Assembly: GCA_025463875.1 (NCBI GenBank)
Contig: JAODBI010000102.1
Coordinates: 1-44,060 of the forward strand
Origin: Actinomycetes bacterium
GTDB taxonomy: Bacteria; Actinomycetota; Acidimicrobiia; IMCC26256; PALSA-610
Length of the DNA: 44,060 nucleotides
Direction: 5' to 3'
The notes under the pieces are model-generated. The model saw only the letters and a list, made by a program, of their open reading frames with translations. It searched no databases and was not told the DNA's origin. Position numbers and translations under genes: made by a program. Positions 18,562 to 29,102 of this stretch are shown piece by piece. Position 1 is the first letter of the stretch; each line of letters opens with the position of its first letter.

Positions 18562-19443
18562 TCAGTCGTCGACGCCGTACCAGTCAGAGAAGGCGTTGTC
18601 GGTGATGAGCTCGTAGGCCTCGATGTACTTCGCCCGGGTGTTCGCGATGACGTCCGGCGGCAGGCTGGGCGCGGGCGGCTCGTGATCCCAGCCCGTCGCG
18701 TCCATGAAGTCGCGCACGTACTGCTTGTCGAACGACGGCGGCGTAGTGCCCGGCTCGTACTTCTCGCGGGGCCAGTAGCGCGACGAGTCGGGCGTCATCA
18801 TCTCGTCGATGACGAGCACCTCGTCGTCGCGCTCGCCGAACTCGAACTTCGTGTCGGCGAGGATGAGGCCGCAACTCTCCGCGTGGCGCGCGCCGCGCTC
18901 GTAGAGCTTCAGGGAGAGGTCCTTCAACTGCTCGTAGAGGTGAGCGCCGACGAGCTCCATCGCGTCCCGGGCGCTCAGCGGCACGTCGTGACCGGTATCG
19001 GCCTTGGTCGTGGGCGTGAACAGCGGGAGCGGCAACTTCTCGGCCTGCTTCAGCCCGGGCGGAGCCGCGAAACCGCCGATGGTTCCGGCGTCCTGGTACT
19101 CGCTCCAGCCGTGCCCGAACACGTAGCCGCGCACGACGCACTCGAGCCGGATCGGCCGTGCGGCGTGCACGAGCGTCGCTCGGCCCGCGACGTCGCCGGC
19201 GATCTCGGGAAAGTCGGTGGGATCGGACGAGATCACGTGGTTAGGAACGATGTCGGCGGTGCGTTCGAACCAGAAGTTCGAGAGCGCGGTCAGCACGCGA
19301 CCTTTGTCGGGGATGAGGTCGGGCAACACGACATCGAACACCGAGACCCGGTCGCTCGCGACCATCAGCAGCGCGTCCATCCCGACTTCGTAGAGCTCGC
19401 GCACCTTTCCGGAATAGAGGTGCGGCAAACCGCTGTCGCTCAC
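18562..19443 (-). CDS. purC: SAICAR synthase
   Basis: LPHLYSGKVRELYEVGMDALLMVASDRVSVFDVVLPDLIPDKGRVLTALSNFWF; LADTKFEFG. GTG start overlaps the purB stop. Confidence 0.95.
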   Translation of the reverse strand: MSDSGLPHLYSGKVRELYEVGMDALLMVASDRVSVFDVVLPDLIPDKGRVLTALSNFWFERTADIVPNHVISSDPTDFPEIAGDVAGRATLVHAARPIRLECVVRGYVFGHGWSEYQDAGTIGGFAAPPGLKQAEKLPLPLFTPTTKADTGHDVPLSARDAMELVGAHLYEQLKDLSLKLYERGARHAESCGLILADTKFEFGERDDEVLVIDEMMTPDSSRYWPREKYEPGTTPPSFDKQYVRDFMDATGWDHEPPAPSLPPDVIANTRAKYIEAYELITDNAFSDWYGVDD

Positions 19444-20750
19444 GCCGGCAGGTCTCCCATGTTGTCGAGCGCGTCGAACACGCGGTTGATGTTCGCGAGC
19501 GCGCGCTTGAGGTCGAAGCACGCGTCGAGCCGCGCCGCGTCGAGCGTCGCGGCCACCTCGGGGTCGGCGGCGAGCAGCTCGCGGAACGACCGCTCCTCCT
19601 GCCAGGCGCGCATCGCATTGCGTTGCACGATGCGATAGGCCTCGTCGCGGGTACGGCCCGCCTCGACGAGCGCGAGCAGCACGGGCTGGCTGAACACGAG
19701 TCCGAAGGACGCGTCGAGGTTCCGCAGCATGCGATCGGGATGCACTTGCAGGTTCTCGATCACCTGGCGCCATTTCACGAGCACGTAGTAGGCGAGCATG
19801 AGCGAGTCGGGCACGATGATCCGCTCGACGGACGAGTGCGAGATGTCGCGCTCGTGCCAGAGCGCCACGTCCTCGAGCGCGGCCTGCAGGTTCCCGCGCA
19901 GAACCCGGGCCAGCCCGCACATCTGTTCCGACTTGATCGGGTTGCGCTTGTGGGGCATCGCGCTGGAGCCCTTCTGCCCCTCGCGAAAACCCTCTTCCGC
20001 TTCGCGCACCTCGGTGCGTTGCAGGTGGCGGATCTCGAGGGCGAAGGACTCGACGCTCGCTCCGATCGACGCGCACGTGTACATGACCTCGGCGTGCCGA
20101 TCGCGGGGCAGCACCTGCGTGGCCGGTACGGGCTGCAGGCCGAGCCGCTCGCAGACGTAGCGCTCGACCTCCGGATCGACGTTGGAGTACGTGCCCACTG
20201 CGCCCGAGAGCTTGCCGACGGCGATCGTCGCCCGCGCCCGCGCCAGCCGCTCGCGGTCGCGACGTACCTGCATCGCCCAGAGCGCGAGCTTGGCGCCGAA
20301 GGTCGTGGGTTCGGCGTGGATGCCGTGCGTGCGGCCGACCATCGGCGTGTCGCGGAACTCGTGTGCCCGCTTCGCGATCGCGTTCTCGAGCTCGGCGGCC
20401 GCCCCGGCGATGAGGTCGACCGCACGCGTCATCTGCAGCGCGAGCGCGGTGTCGACGACGTCGCTCGAGGTGAGCCCGTAGTGCACCCACGCGCCGGCGG
20501 GCGGCCCGACGGTTTCCTGCACGACGTCGACGAACGCGGCAACGTCGTGGTCGGTGATCCGTTCGCGCTCGTGGATCGCGCCGACATCGAATCCGGCGCG
20601 CTCCCGCACCGCTCGCGCATCCTCGGCGGGTACCACGCCGAGCCGCGCCCATGCCTCTACCGCGAGAACTTCGACCTCGAGCCATGCCCCGAAGCGCGCC
20701 TCGTCGGTGAACAACGCGGAGATCTCGGGAAGCGAGTAGCGGGGGATCAC
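19440..20750 (-). CDS. purB: Adenylosuccinate lyase
   Basis: VIPRYSLPEISALFTDEARFGAWLEVEVLAVEAWA; GSSAMPHKRNPIKSEQMCGLARVLRG signature. Confidence 0.96.
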   Translation of the reverse strand: MIPRYSLPEISALFTDEARFGAWLEVEVLAVEAWARLGVVPAEDARAVRERAGFDVGAIHERERITDHDVAAFVDVVQETVGPPAGAWVHYGLTSSDVVDTALALQMTRAVDLIAGAAAELENAIAKRAHEFRDTPMVGRTHGIHAEPTTFGAKLALWAMQVRRDRERLARARATIAVGKLSGAVGTYSNVDPEVERYVCERLGLQPVPATQVLPRDRHAEVMYTCASIGASVESFALEIRHLQRTEVREAEEGFREGQKGSSAMPHKRNPIKSEQMCGLARVLRGNLQAALEDVALWHERDISHSSVERIIVPDSLMLAYYVLVKWRQVIENLQVHPDRMLRNLDASFGLVFSQPVLLALVEAGRTRDEAYRIVQRNAMRAWQEERSFRELLAADPEVAATLDAARLDACFDLKRALANINRVFDALDNMGDLPA

Positions 20751-22030
20751 GGGAGGGCCTGGGCGCCGATGTCGCGACGGTAGTGGACGCCGGGCCACGA
20801 AATCTCCGCCGCCGCGGCGTAGGCCCGGTCGCGCGCCTCGCGCACGTCCGCTCCCACGGCCGTGACCGTGAGCACGCGGCCGCCGTTCGTCACGGTGGCG
20901 CCCCGATCGTCGGTCGCAGTGCCCGATTGGAAGACGACGACGCCGTCGTGTGTCCCGGCGCGGTCGATGCCGGTGATGATGTCTCCCTTGCGGTCGGCCG
21001 CGGGCGGGTAGCCCTCGGAGGAGAGCACGACACCGACGCACGCGAGGTCGGAGAGCTCGACCGGCGTCACGAGATCGCCGGACGCCGACTCCGACAGGTG
21101 CACGAACAGGTCGCTCGCGAGGCGAGGAACGACCACCTGGCATTCCGGGTCGCCGAACCGCACGTTGTACTCGAGCACCTTCGCGCCGTCGGGCGTCAGC
21201 ATGATCCCGCAGAACAGCGCGCCGCTATACGGAGCACCGCGACGGTCGAGCTCGGCCAGCGTCGGTACCAGCGCGCGCTCCATCAGCTCGTCGACCACGC
21301 CCGCGTCGACGAAGGGCACCGGTGAATACGCGCCCATCCCTCCCGTGTTCGGGCCGGCATCGCCGTCGAACGCGCGCTTGTGGTCCTGCGCGGTGGCGAG
21401 CACTCGGGCGCGCCGCCCGTCACAGAGCGCGAACAACGAGATCTCCGGACCGGTCAGGCCTTCTTCGATCACGCAGGTGCGGCCCGCGTCGCCGAACGCG
21501 ACACCGGAGAGATACGCGCGCACCGCGTCTCGCGCCTCGGCGATCGACTCCGTCACGACCACACCCTTCCCCGCCGCGAGTCCGTCCGTCTTCACCACAT
21601 ACAGGCCGGACAAGGTCTGCAGGAAGTCGAGTGCTTCGGCTTCCTGGCCGGATCCGAAGGTCCCGTAGCGCGCGGTCGGCACCCCGGCCGCGACCAACAC
21701 GTCTTTCATCCAGGCCTTCGAGCCTTCGAGCCGGGCGGCGGCGGCACTCGGACCGAAGGCTCTACGCCCCGACGCGACTACCGCGTCGACGGCTCCCGCG
21801 ACCAACGGGTCCTCCGGGCCGATGACGACGAGGTCGGCGTCGAGCTTCGTCGCGAGATCGGCGACCGCCGCCGGATCGGTGGCGGCGACCGGTAGGCATT
21901 CACCGATCGTCGCCATACCGGGATTGCCGGGCGCGCACACGATGTCGTCGACGAGCGGCGAACGCGCCAGGCTCCACGCGAGCGCATGCTCGCGGCCACC
22001 GGCGCCGACGACGAGAACGCGAGTGCTCAC
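20747..22030 (-). CDS. purD: Phosphoribosylamine-glycine ligase
   Basis: RVLVVGAGGREHALAWSLARSP; VVVTESIAEA; LEYNVRFGDPECQVV. Confidence 0.96.
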   Translation of the reverse strand: MSTRVLVVGAGGREHALAWSLARSPLVDDIVCAPGNPGMATIGECLPVAATDPAAVADLATKLDADLVVIGPEDPLVAGAVDAVVASGRRAFGPSAAAARLEGSKAWMKDVLVAAGVPTARYGTFGSGQEAEALDFLQTLSGLYVVKTDGLAAGKGVVVTESIAEARDAVRAYLSGVAFGDAGRTCVIEEGLTGPEISLFALCDGRRARVLATAQDHKRAFDGDAGPNTGGMGAYSPVPFVDAGVVDELMERALVPTLAELDRRGAPYSGALFCGIMLTPDGAKVLEYNVRFGDPECQVVVPRLASDLFVHLSESASGDLVTPVELSDLACVGVVLSSEGYPPAADRKGDIITGIDRAGTHDGVVVFQSGTATDDRGATVTNGGRVLTVTAVGADVREARDRAYAAAAEISWPGVHYRRDIGAQALP

Positions 22031-22042
22031 CCGGTCACCCGC

Positions 22043-23335
22043 TCACGCGGCGCGGGGAAGCACGATCGTCTGATCGCGCGCCGGACCGACGCCGACGATG
22101 CTCACGTGCACACCGACGAAGTCCTCGACGAACCTCACGTAGTCGCGCGCGCAGGGCGGGAGATCTTCGAGCCGGCCGACCTTCTCGATCTCCACTCCCC
22201 ATCCGGGCAGCGTCTCGTAGACGGGCTTCACCTTGTGCAACACCGACTGGTGATACGGCACGTGGTCGTAACGAGTGCCGTCATCGCCTTCGTACGCGAC
22301 ACACACCTGCAACTCCGAGAGCGGCGAGAGGATGTCGAGCTTCGTGAGTGCGAGCTCGGTGCAGGTGTTGAGGCGGACCGCATGCTTCAGCATGACGAGA
22401 TCGAGCCAACCGGTGCGCCGCCGCCGTCCGGTGTTCGTACCGAACTCGCGGCCGCGCTCGACGAGCATGTCGCCGACCGCGTCGCCTTCGAGCAGCTCGG
22501 TGGGGAACGGCCCACTGCCGACGCGCGTTTGGTACGCCTTCACGAGTCCGACCACGCGCTGGATCGCGAGGGGACCCACTCCCGCGCCCGTGCACACCCC
22601 GCCCGCGATGGGGTTGCTCGAGGTCACGTACGGATAGGTGCCGTGGTCGAGGTCGAGGTATGTCGCCTGCGCGCCTTCGAACAACACCCACTGCTGCGCG
22701 TCGAGCGCTTCGTGCACGAGGTGCACGGTGTCGTCGATCATCGGCGCGAGTCGCGGCACCATCGCGAGATAGCGCTCCGCGAGCTCCTTGGCATCGATCG
22801 GGAGCCGGTTGTAGACCTTCGCCAACACGCCGTTCTTCTCGCGCAGCGCCAGGTCGAGCTTCTCGCGGAAGATCTTCGGGTCGAGCAGGTCCTGCACGCG
22901 GATGCCGACGCGCAACGCCTTGTCGGCATAGGCCGGACCGATGCCGCGCTTGGTGGTCCCGAGCTTGTTCTTGCCGAGGTAGCGCTCGGTCATCCGGTCG
23001 AGCTCTTGGTGGTACGGCATGATCAGGTGCGCGTTGCCGGAGAGGCGAAGAAGACGGGTGTCGACGCCCTTGCCCTCGAGCATGTCGACCTCGTCGATCA
23101 GCACCGCGGGATCGACGACCACGCCGTTCCCGATGACCGGCACGACCCACGGATACAGGATCCCGCTCGGTACGAGCTGGAGCTTGAAGACCTCGCCGTC
23201 GACGACGAGCGTGTGGCCCGCGTTGTGGCCGCCCTGATAGCGGACGCACATTGACGACTCCTTGGCGAGATAGTCGGTGACCCGACCCTTGCCTTCGTCG
23301 CCCCACTGAGTGCCGACGATCACTGCGCCCGGCAC
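22043..23335 (-). CDS. purA: Adenylosuccinate synthetase
   Basis: [62 protein letters not shown]. Confidence 0.97.
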   Translation of the reverse strand: MPGAVIVGTQWGDEGKGRVTDYLAKESSMCVRYQGGHNAGHTLVVDGEVFKLQLVPSGILYPWVVPVIGNGVVVDPAVLIDEVDMLEGKGVDTRLLRLSGNAHLIMPYHQELDRMTERYLGKNKLGTTKRGIGPAYADKALRVGIRVQDLLDPKIFREKLDLALREKNGVLAKVYNRLPIDAKELAERYLAMVPRLAPMIDDTVHLVHEALDAQQWVLFEGAQATYLDLDHGTYPYVTSSNPIAGGVCTGAGVGPLAIQRVVGLVKAYQTRVGSGPFPTELLEGDAVGDMLVERGREFGTNTGRRRRTGWLDLVMLKHAVRLNTCTELALTKLDILSPLSELQVCVAYEGDDGTRYDHVPYHQSVLHKVKPVYETLPGWGVEIEKVGRLEDLPPCARDYVRFVEDFVGVHVSIVGVGPARDQTIVLPRAA

Positions 23336-23438
23336 TTAAACGCTCCACCTGTTCGCGGTCACGTTGGGGAAATGGTAGCCGACGACCGAGCGGGGCCGAC
23401 AGTGGTTGCGGGGCACGAATGCTTCGTAGGCTGCGCGG

Positions 23439-24800
23439 GTGCGGACCTCTCTCGGCATCCCCTACGCGACCGCAGCACGATTCGCGGCACCTCGACCGAT
23501 CGCGTTCTCCGCGGCGTCGCTCGAGAGTTCGCATTTCGGTGCCGCCGCGCCCCAGCAACTCGACGGTCCGCTCGGCGACATCGTGCCCGGCATGAAAGTG
23601 CGCGACACGGACGAAGACGCGTGCTTGACGTTGAACATCTGGGCGCCGACCGCGGACGCTCCGCTCCCGGTCCTGGTGTGGTTCCACGGCGGTTCGTTCG
23701 TCATCGGGTCGTCATCCCAACCCGTGTACGACGGAACACTGCTCGCAGACGAACAACAGGTCGTGGTGGTGTCGGTGAACTACCGCCTGGGCGCGTTCGG
23801 CTTTCTCGACGCGCGGCCGTTCGGTGGGGTCGCCAACTGCGGCGTGCGCGACGCGATCTGTGCGCTGCAATGGGTGCGCGATCACATCGCGTCCGTCGGC
23901 GGCGACCCGTCCCGCGTTGTGGCGTTCGGCGAGTCGGCGGGGGGCGGACTGTTGTTGCATGCGCTCGCGTCACCGGCGGCGCGCGGTCTGCTCACCGGCG
24001 CGATCGTGCAGAGCGGGGCGACGTTCGCGACCCTCGACGAGGCGCGCGCCGCGCGGGTGCTCGAAGCTCTCGTCAAGGAAGCGGGCGTGGGAGATGCGGG
24101 CGGGCTGCGAGACCTGTCGGCGGACGCACTGGTCGCGGCCCAGTCGACGGCCATGGTCTCGTTGCTGGGAACCGTCGGCATGATGCCGTTCCACCCGATG
24201 GTCGGCGACGACCTGCTCCCGGCACCGCCCGCCGCGGCCCTGGCCGGAGGCGTTGCGGCCGGGGTCGCGCTCATCGCCGGTACGACCGCCGACGAGATGC
24301 GGCTCTTCGTCGACGCGTCTTCCGCGCCGCCCCCGCGCGGCAAGGTGGTGCGACGCGCGGCGCGCTACCTCGGTGTCGACGAGAACGCGGCCGACGCGAT
24401 CGTCGCGGGTTACGAACGGGCGCTCGCGACCGACGACACCCACAAGATCTGGCGCGCGCTGTTCGGCGACAACGAGATGCAGGTGCCGTGCCGGGCCGGC
24501 CTCGAAGCGCAGGCGCCGCACGGGCCGACCTACACGTACTGCTTCACGTGGGAGGGTCCGACGGTCGGGGCATGCCACGGGATCGACATCCCGTTCCCGT
24601 TCGGCAACTTCGTCGACGGCTGGGACGCGTTCGTCGGCCTCGACGACGACGGCCGCGCGTTGTCGCGGACGATCCGGGACTCATGGGCCGCGTTCGCGCG
24701 CACCGGCGATCCGGATTGGCCCCGATATCCGTCGGCGCGGGTCTTCGGCCGCGCCGTCGAAGACGTCGCGCAGCACCCGCTCTTCGGCCGTCTGCCCTAA
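23439..24800 (+). CDS. Type-B carboxylesterase
   Basis: EDACLTLNIWAPTADAPLPVLVWFHGGSFVIGSS; VVAFGESAGGGLLLHAL. Confidence 0.9.
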   Translation: MRTSLGIPYATAARFAAPRPIAFSAASLESSHFGAAAPQQLDGPLGDIVPGMKVRDTDEDACLTLNIWAPTADAPLPVLVWFHGGSFVIGSSSQPVYDGTLLADEQQVVVVSVNYRLGAFGFLDARPFGGVANCGVRDAICALQWVRDHIASVGGDPSRVVAFGESAGGGLLLHALASPAARGLLTGAIVQSGATFATLDEARAARVLEALVKEAGVGDAGGLRDLSADALVAAQSTAMVSLLGTVGMMPFHPMVGDDLLPAPPAAALAGGVAAGVALIAGTTADEMRLFVDASSAPPPRGKVVRRAARYLGVDENAADAIVAGYERALATDDTHKIWRALFGDNEMQVPCRAGLEAQAPHGPTYTYCFTWEGPTVGACHGIDIPFPFGNFVDGWDAFVGLDDDGRALSRTIRDSWAAFARTGDPDWPRYPSARVFGRAVEDVAQHPLFGRLP

Positions 24801-25609
24801 CGTTCGAACACGCGCCGGGGCGGCCGACCGAGCACGCGCTCGACCGTGTCGGTCGTCTCCGCGAGCGCGCCGCGCGCGACGGCTTCGAACAGATGCACGC
24901 TCGAGTCGGCGAGCCAGGGGTCGAGGCCGGATGCGACCACGGTCTCGCGCCACTTGTCGAGCGGCAGGTCGATGCGCTTGACACCCAATCGGGCACCGAC
25001 GTCGTCGCCGTCGAGCGCGTCGGGGCCGGTCAGATGCAGCGGCCCGTCCAGATCGGAACGCACGAGTGCGTCCGCCGCGACCGCCGCGATGTCGGACGGG
25101 TCGATCCAGGCAATCTTTCCCGATCCGGTCGGCAGCACGACCGCGCCGCGCGCCACCACATCGCCCTGCTTGTCGATGACGCTGGAGAAGAACGAGGGCT
25201 GCAGGATTGTGGAGCGGCAACTCGATGCCGCCAAGCGGCGTTCGATCGCCCGATGGTTCCCGTGCAGACCGCTCTCGAGTCCCGCGATCGGGATGTTCGA
25301 GACCTTCGCGATTCGCTCGACACCCGCCGCTTCCGCCGCTTCGATCGCGTTGGTCTCGAGCTCGACCTGATCCTGGGTCGGCGAGGAGACGAGGAACATG
25401 GCCGTCACGTCCGCGCACGCCTCCCGCAGGGAATCGCGGTCGTGCAGGTCACCGGTGACCACTTCGTCGACCGGCGGACTTCCCGCGGGAAGGGGCCGGC
25501 GCACGAACGCCCGCACCTGAACGCCGCCGGGCCCGCCGTCCCGCGCGGCGAGGATCGAGGCGACCGCGCGCCCGAGCTCACCGGTCGCGCCGATCACGAG
25601 CACTCTCAC
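24797..25609 (-). CDS. NmrA/SDR-like NAD(P)-binding protein
   Basis: MRVLVIGATGELGRAVASILAARDGGPGGVQVRAFVRRPLP. Confidence 0.85.
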   Translation of the reverse strand: MRVLVIGATGELGRAVASILAARDGGPGGVQVRAFVRRPLPAGSPPVDEVVTGDLHDRDSLREACADVTAMFLVSSPTQDQVELETNAIEAAEAAGVERIAKVSNIPIAGLESGLHGNHRAIERRLAASSCRSTILQPSFFSSVIDKQGDVVARGAVVLPTGSGKIAWIDPSDIAAVAADALVRSDLDGPLHLTGPDALDGDDVGARLGVKRIDLPLDKWRETVVASGLDPWLADSSVHLFEAVARGALAETTDTVERVLGRPPRRVFER

Positions 25610-25663
25610 GAGACGACCATCACGGAGCGACCTTCACGGCCCGGGAGTCTCGCGGATACGGTC

Positions 25664-26401
25664 ATGGCTGTGCGTCTGCCCCGCCCCGGACCGGGCATCG
25701 GTCACGATCTGACCGTGCAACAAGAGCTCGCCTGCGCGTTGCGCATTCTGGCGCGCGACGGCTGGCGCGAGAACCTGTCGGGCCACATCACCGTCGCGAC
25801 CGACGACGGCGGAATGTGGTGCAACCCCTGGGGGCTGTGGTGGGAGGAGGTGCGGGCCTCCGACATCCTGCGCCTCGACGCGGACGGCCGGATCGTCGAC
25901 GGCCAGTGGGACGTCACCCCCGCCGTCTTCCTGCACACCGAGCTACACCGGGCGCGCGCGGACGCGCGTGTCATCGTGCACAACCATCCGTACTACGCCA
26001 CGTTGCTCTCGACGATCGGTGAGCAGCCTCGGCTGGTGCACCAGAACTCCTGCATCTTCGACGGTGAGCTCGCGTTCGTCGACGAGTACGGCGGTGTCGG
26101 CGACGCCAGTGAGGGCCAGTGGCTCGCGCAACAGGTCGGCAACGCGAGCGGCATCCTGCTCGCGCGCCACGGGGCGATCGTGACGGCACCGACGATCCCC
26201 GCCGCGTGTTACAAGGCCACGACCTTCGAACGGATGTGCCACTTCACCTTCGACGCGCTCGGCGCCGGCCGCAAGCCGACCGAGGTTCCCGCCGAGGCGC
26301 GCCCCGCATTGAAGATCGCGCTCCGGCAGAACACGCCGCAGGCCTACTGGGACGGCGCTGTCCGCCGGCTGTTGCGAACCGAACCCGAGGTGCTGACATG
26401 A
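25664..26401 (+). CDS. Class II aldolase/adducin family protein
   Basis: LTVQQELACALRILARDGWRENLSGHITVATDD; VIVHNHPYYATLLSTIG; LARHGAIVTAPTIPAACYKATTFERMC. Confidence 0.88.
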   Translation: MAVRLPRPGPGIGHDLTVQQELACALRILARDGWRENLSGHITVATDDGGMWCNPWGLWWEEVRASDILRLDADGRIVDGQWDVTPAVFLHTELHRARADARVIVHNHPYYATLLSTIGEQPRLVHQNSCIFDGELAFVDEYGGVGDASEGQWLAQQVGNASGILLARHGAIVTAPTIPAACYKATTFERMCHFTFDALGAGRKPTEVPAEARPALKIALRQNTPQAYWDGAVRRLLRTEPEVLT

Positions 26402-27642
26402 CCGGGCTCTCGCTCGACGACCTCGCGAGCAACGAGCATTTCGGCGGCGGCAAGGGCCGGCGGCAGACGATCACCTGGCTGCCGGAGCCGGAGCCGCGCG
26501 AGCGCATGTACACCGTCATCTCCGTCGACGACCACGTCGTCGAACCGCCCGACGCGTTCACCGGGCGCTTCCCCAGGAAATACGCGGACGACGAACCGCG
26601 CGTCGTGCCGACGGACGACGGTGGTGAAGCGTGGGTGTGGCAGGGACAGGTGCTGCCGAACGTGGGCTTCAACGCGGTCGTCGGACGGCCGTCGACTGAG
26701 TACGGCTTCGAGCCGACCCGCTTCGACGAGATGCGCAGAGGCGCGTGGGACGTGCGCGCGCGCGTCAACGACATGGACATCGACGGCGTCGCCGCGTCGT
26801 TGTGCTTCCCCTCGTTCCTGCCGGGATTCGTCGGCCAGCGCCTGACGATGTGGCCGTCTGACGATGACCTCGCGCTCGTGGCGATGCGCGCGTACAACGA
26901 CTGGCACCTCGACGCCTGGTGCGGGGCGGCGCCGGGGCGCTTCATCCCGAACCAGATCGCGTATCTCCGGGACCCGCGGATCGCGGCGGAGGAGATCCGG
27001 CGCAACGCGGCGCGCGGCTTCCGCGCGGTGACGTTCTCGGAAGCGCCCGACAAGCTCGGCTTGCCGACCATCCACTCCGGCTACTGGGACCCGTTGTTCG
27101 CGGCGTGCGAGGAGACGCAAACGGTGTTGTGCCTGCACGTCGGTTCGTCCGGGACCTCGCCGACGACCTCCGCCGACGCCCCACCGGAGATACCGGCCGT
27201 GTTGTTCGGCGCGTACGGCATGTACAGCGCGGTCGACTGGCTCTACTCGAAGATCCCGGTGCGCTTCCCGGACATCAAGATCTGTCTCTCCGAGGGTGGC
27301 ATCGGCTGGGTGGCCGGGATCATCGACCGCCTCGATCATTGCTTCAGGTACCAGCTCGGCTACCTGCCGACCTGGCGAGACGTCGAGCTCACGCCGAGCG
27401 AGGTGTTGCGCCGCAACTTCTGGTTCTGCGCGCTCGACGACGACTCGAACATGGCGTTGCGCCACCGCATCGGGCTCGAGCACGTGCTCGTCGAGTCCGA
27501 CTACCCGCACGCCGACTCGTCGTGGCCGGACACACAGGCGATGCTCGTGCGCCAGCTGCGCGACCAGAACGTTCCGGACGACGAGGCCGAGCGCATCACG
27601 TGGCGGAACGCGTCCGAGCTCTTCCGTCACCAACTTCCCTGA
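26398..27642 (+). CDS. Amidohydrolase family (amidohydro_2-like) protein
   Basis: YTVISVDDHVVEPPDAFTGRFP; ARVNDMDIDGVAASLCFPSFLP; HVLVESDYPHADSSWPDT. ATGA overlap with the aldolase gene. Confidence 0.88.
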   Translation: MTGLSLDDLASNEHFGGGKGRRQTITWLPEPEPRERMYTVISVDDHVVEPPDAFTGRFPRKYADDEPRVVPTDDGGEAWVWQGQVLPNVGFNAVVGRPSTEYGFEPTRFDEMRRGAWDVRARVNDMDIDGVAASLCFPSFLPGFVGQRLTMWPSDDDLALVAMRAYNDWHLDAWCGAAPGRFIPNQIAYLRDPRIAAEEIRRNAARGFRAVTFSEAPDKLGLPTIHSGYWDPLFAACEETQTVLCLHVGSSGTSPTTSADAPPEIPAVLFGAYGMYSAVDWLYSKIPVRFPDIKICLSEGGIGWVAGIIDRLDHCFRYQLGYLPTWRDVELTPSEVLRRNFWFCALDDDSNMALRHRIGLEHVLVESDYPHADSSWPDTQAMLVRQLRDQNVPDDEAERITWRNASELFRHQLP

Positions 27643-27655
27643 GGGTCGGCCTTCC

Positions 27656-29077
27656 GTGCGAACCATTGCGGAGGTCGTAGCCCGCAACGCCCGGGCGCAG
27701 CCCGACCGCGTGGCCTTCGTCGAGGCCGCCTCGGGCGAGTCGATGACCTGGCGCGAGTACGACACGCGCTCGTCGTTGATGACCGGGACGCTCGACGAAT
27801 TCGCGGCCGGCGATCGCGTCGCGCTCCAGATCGCCGACGGGCCCGGCGTGCACGCGGCGATGCTCGCGTGCGAAAAGGCGGGGATCGTGGCGGTCGGTGT
27901 CGGCGCCCGCGCCGGCGAACGCGAGGTCGCCCACCTCGTCGAGCACAGCGGCGCGCGCACGTTGTTGCGCGAACCTCCCGCCTCGGCGGGTGCCGGCCGG
28001 GAACGACGCATCGGCCCCGACGAGCTGTGGTACCTGAACTCCACGTCGGGCACGACCGGCCTGCCCAAGATCGTGATGCACACGCAGGCGCGCTGGTTCG
28101 CGTTCCACGCGTTCGCGCACCCGGTGGCGCACTTCACCGCCGACGACGTCTTCCTCTCCGCGCTGCCCGCACCCTTCGGATTCGGTCTGTGGACGGCCCA
28201 CTTCTCACCTGCGATCTCGGGAGCGACGTGCGTCGTGTGCGCGCGTTTCGACCCGGACCTCGTTCTGCGCGCCATCGAGCGCTACCGCGTCACGGTGCTC
28301 GCGGCGGTGTCGACGCAGTTCGTGATGATGCTCAACTCCCCCGCCATCGCCGGGTATGACCTTTCGTCGCTGCGCATCATGTTCACCGGGGGCGAGATGG
28401 TGCCGTTCGAGCGGGCGAAAGAGTTCGAGGACCGCACCGGTGCACACGTCCTGCAGTTCTACGGATCGAACGAGACCGGCGCGTTGTCGTGCACGACACC
28501 CGACGACCCGCAGGAGAAGCGACTGCGCACCGCCGGCCGCGTCATTCCGGAGATGCACGTGCGCCTGCTCGACGCCGACACGGGCGCCGACATCACCACC
28601 CCCGGCCGGCCGGGCGTACCCGCGGGCAAAGGTCCCGCGCTGTGCCTCGGCTACTACGACGACCCCGCCGCGAACGCGCAACTGTTCACGACCGACGGCT
28701 GGATGCTGATGGGCGATCTCGCCACGATCGACGAGGACGGTTACCTCACTGTCGTCGGGCGCACCTCCGACATCATCATCCGGGGCGGCAAGAACATCAG
28801 CGCCGCGCAGGTGGAGGACGCGGTGTCGTCGCACCCGGCTGTCGCGTTGTGCGCGGCCGTCGCGGCTCCCGACGAGACGTTCGGTGAGCGCGTCTGCGCG
28901 TTCGTCGAGATGCGCGCCGGCTGCGAGCCGGTCACGCTCGACGACCTGCGCGCGCATCTGGAGCAACGCGGCACCGGCAAGGAGCTCTGGCCCGAGCGCC
29001 TGGTGGTGCTCGACGCGCTGCCTCGCTCGTCCGGCGGCAAGGTGGCGAAGGGCGAGCTGCGCTCCCGCGCGGAGTGA
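27656..29077 (+). CDS. AMP-dependent acyl-CoA ligase
   Basis: LWYLNSTSGTTGLPKIVMHT; VLQFYGSNETGALS; GWMLMGDLATIDEDGYLTVVGRTSDIIIRGGKNIS. GTG start inferred. Confidence 0.9.
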   Translation: MRTIAEVVARNARAQPDRVAFVEAASGESMTWREYDTRSSLMTGTLDEFAAGDRVALQIADGPGVHAAMLACEKAGIVAVGVGARAGEREVAHLVEHSGARTLLREPPASAGAGRERRIGPDELWYLNSTSGTTGLPKIVMHTQARWFAFHAFAHPVAHFTADDVFLSALPAPFGFGLWTAHFSPAISGATCVVCARFDPDLVLRAIERYRVTVLAAVSTQFVMMLNSPAIAGYDLSSLRIMFTGGEMVPFERAKEFEDRTGAHVLQFYGSNETGALSCTTPDDPQEKRLRTAGRVIPEMHVRLLDADTGADITTPGRPGVPAGKGPALCLGYYDDPAANAQLFTTDGWMLMGDLATIDEDGYLTVVGRTSDIIIRGGKNISAAQVEDAVSSHPAVALCAAVAAPDETFGERVCAFVEMRAGCEPVTLDDLRAHLEQRGTGKELWPERLVVLDALPRSSGGKVAKGELRSRAE

Positions 29078-29102
29078 GAGCTTGCCCCGCCTCGCCGAGA
29101 GG

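Noticed and set aside
23336-23438. Riboswitch or leader RNA upstream of purA
   Set aside because: No recognisable purine riboswitch or other conserved leader motif by eye.
23372-26401. 1009-aa plus-strand ORF as one protein
   Set aside because: Only the last ~245 residues (from 25664) look like a real protein (class II aldolase); upstream is an out-of-frame read of the esterase and antisense to the NmrA-like gene.
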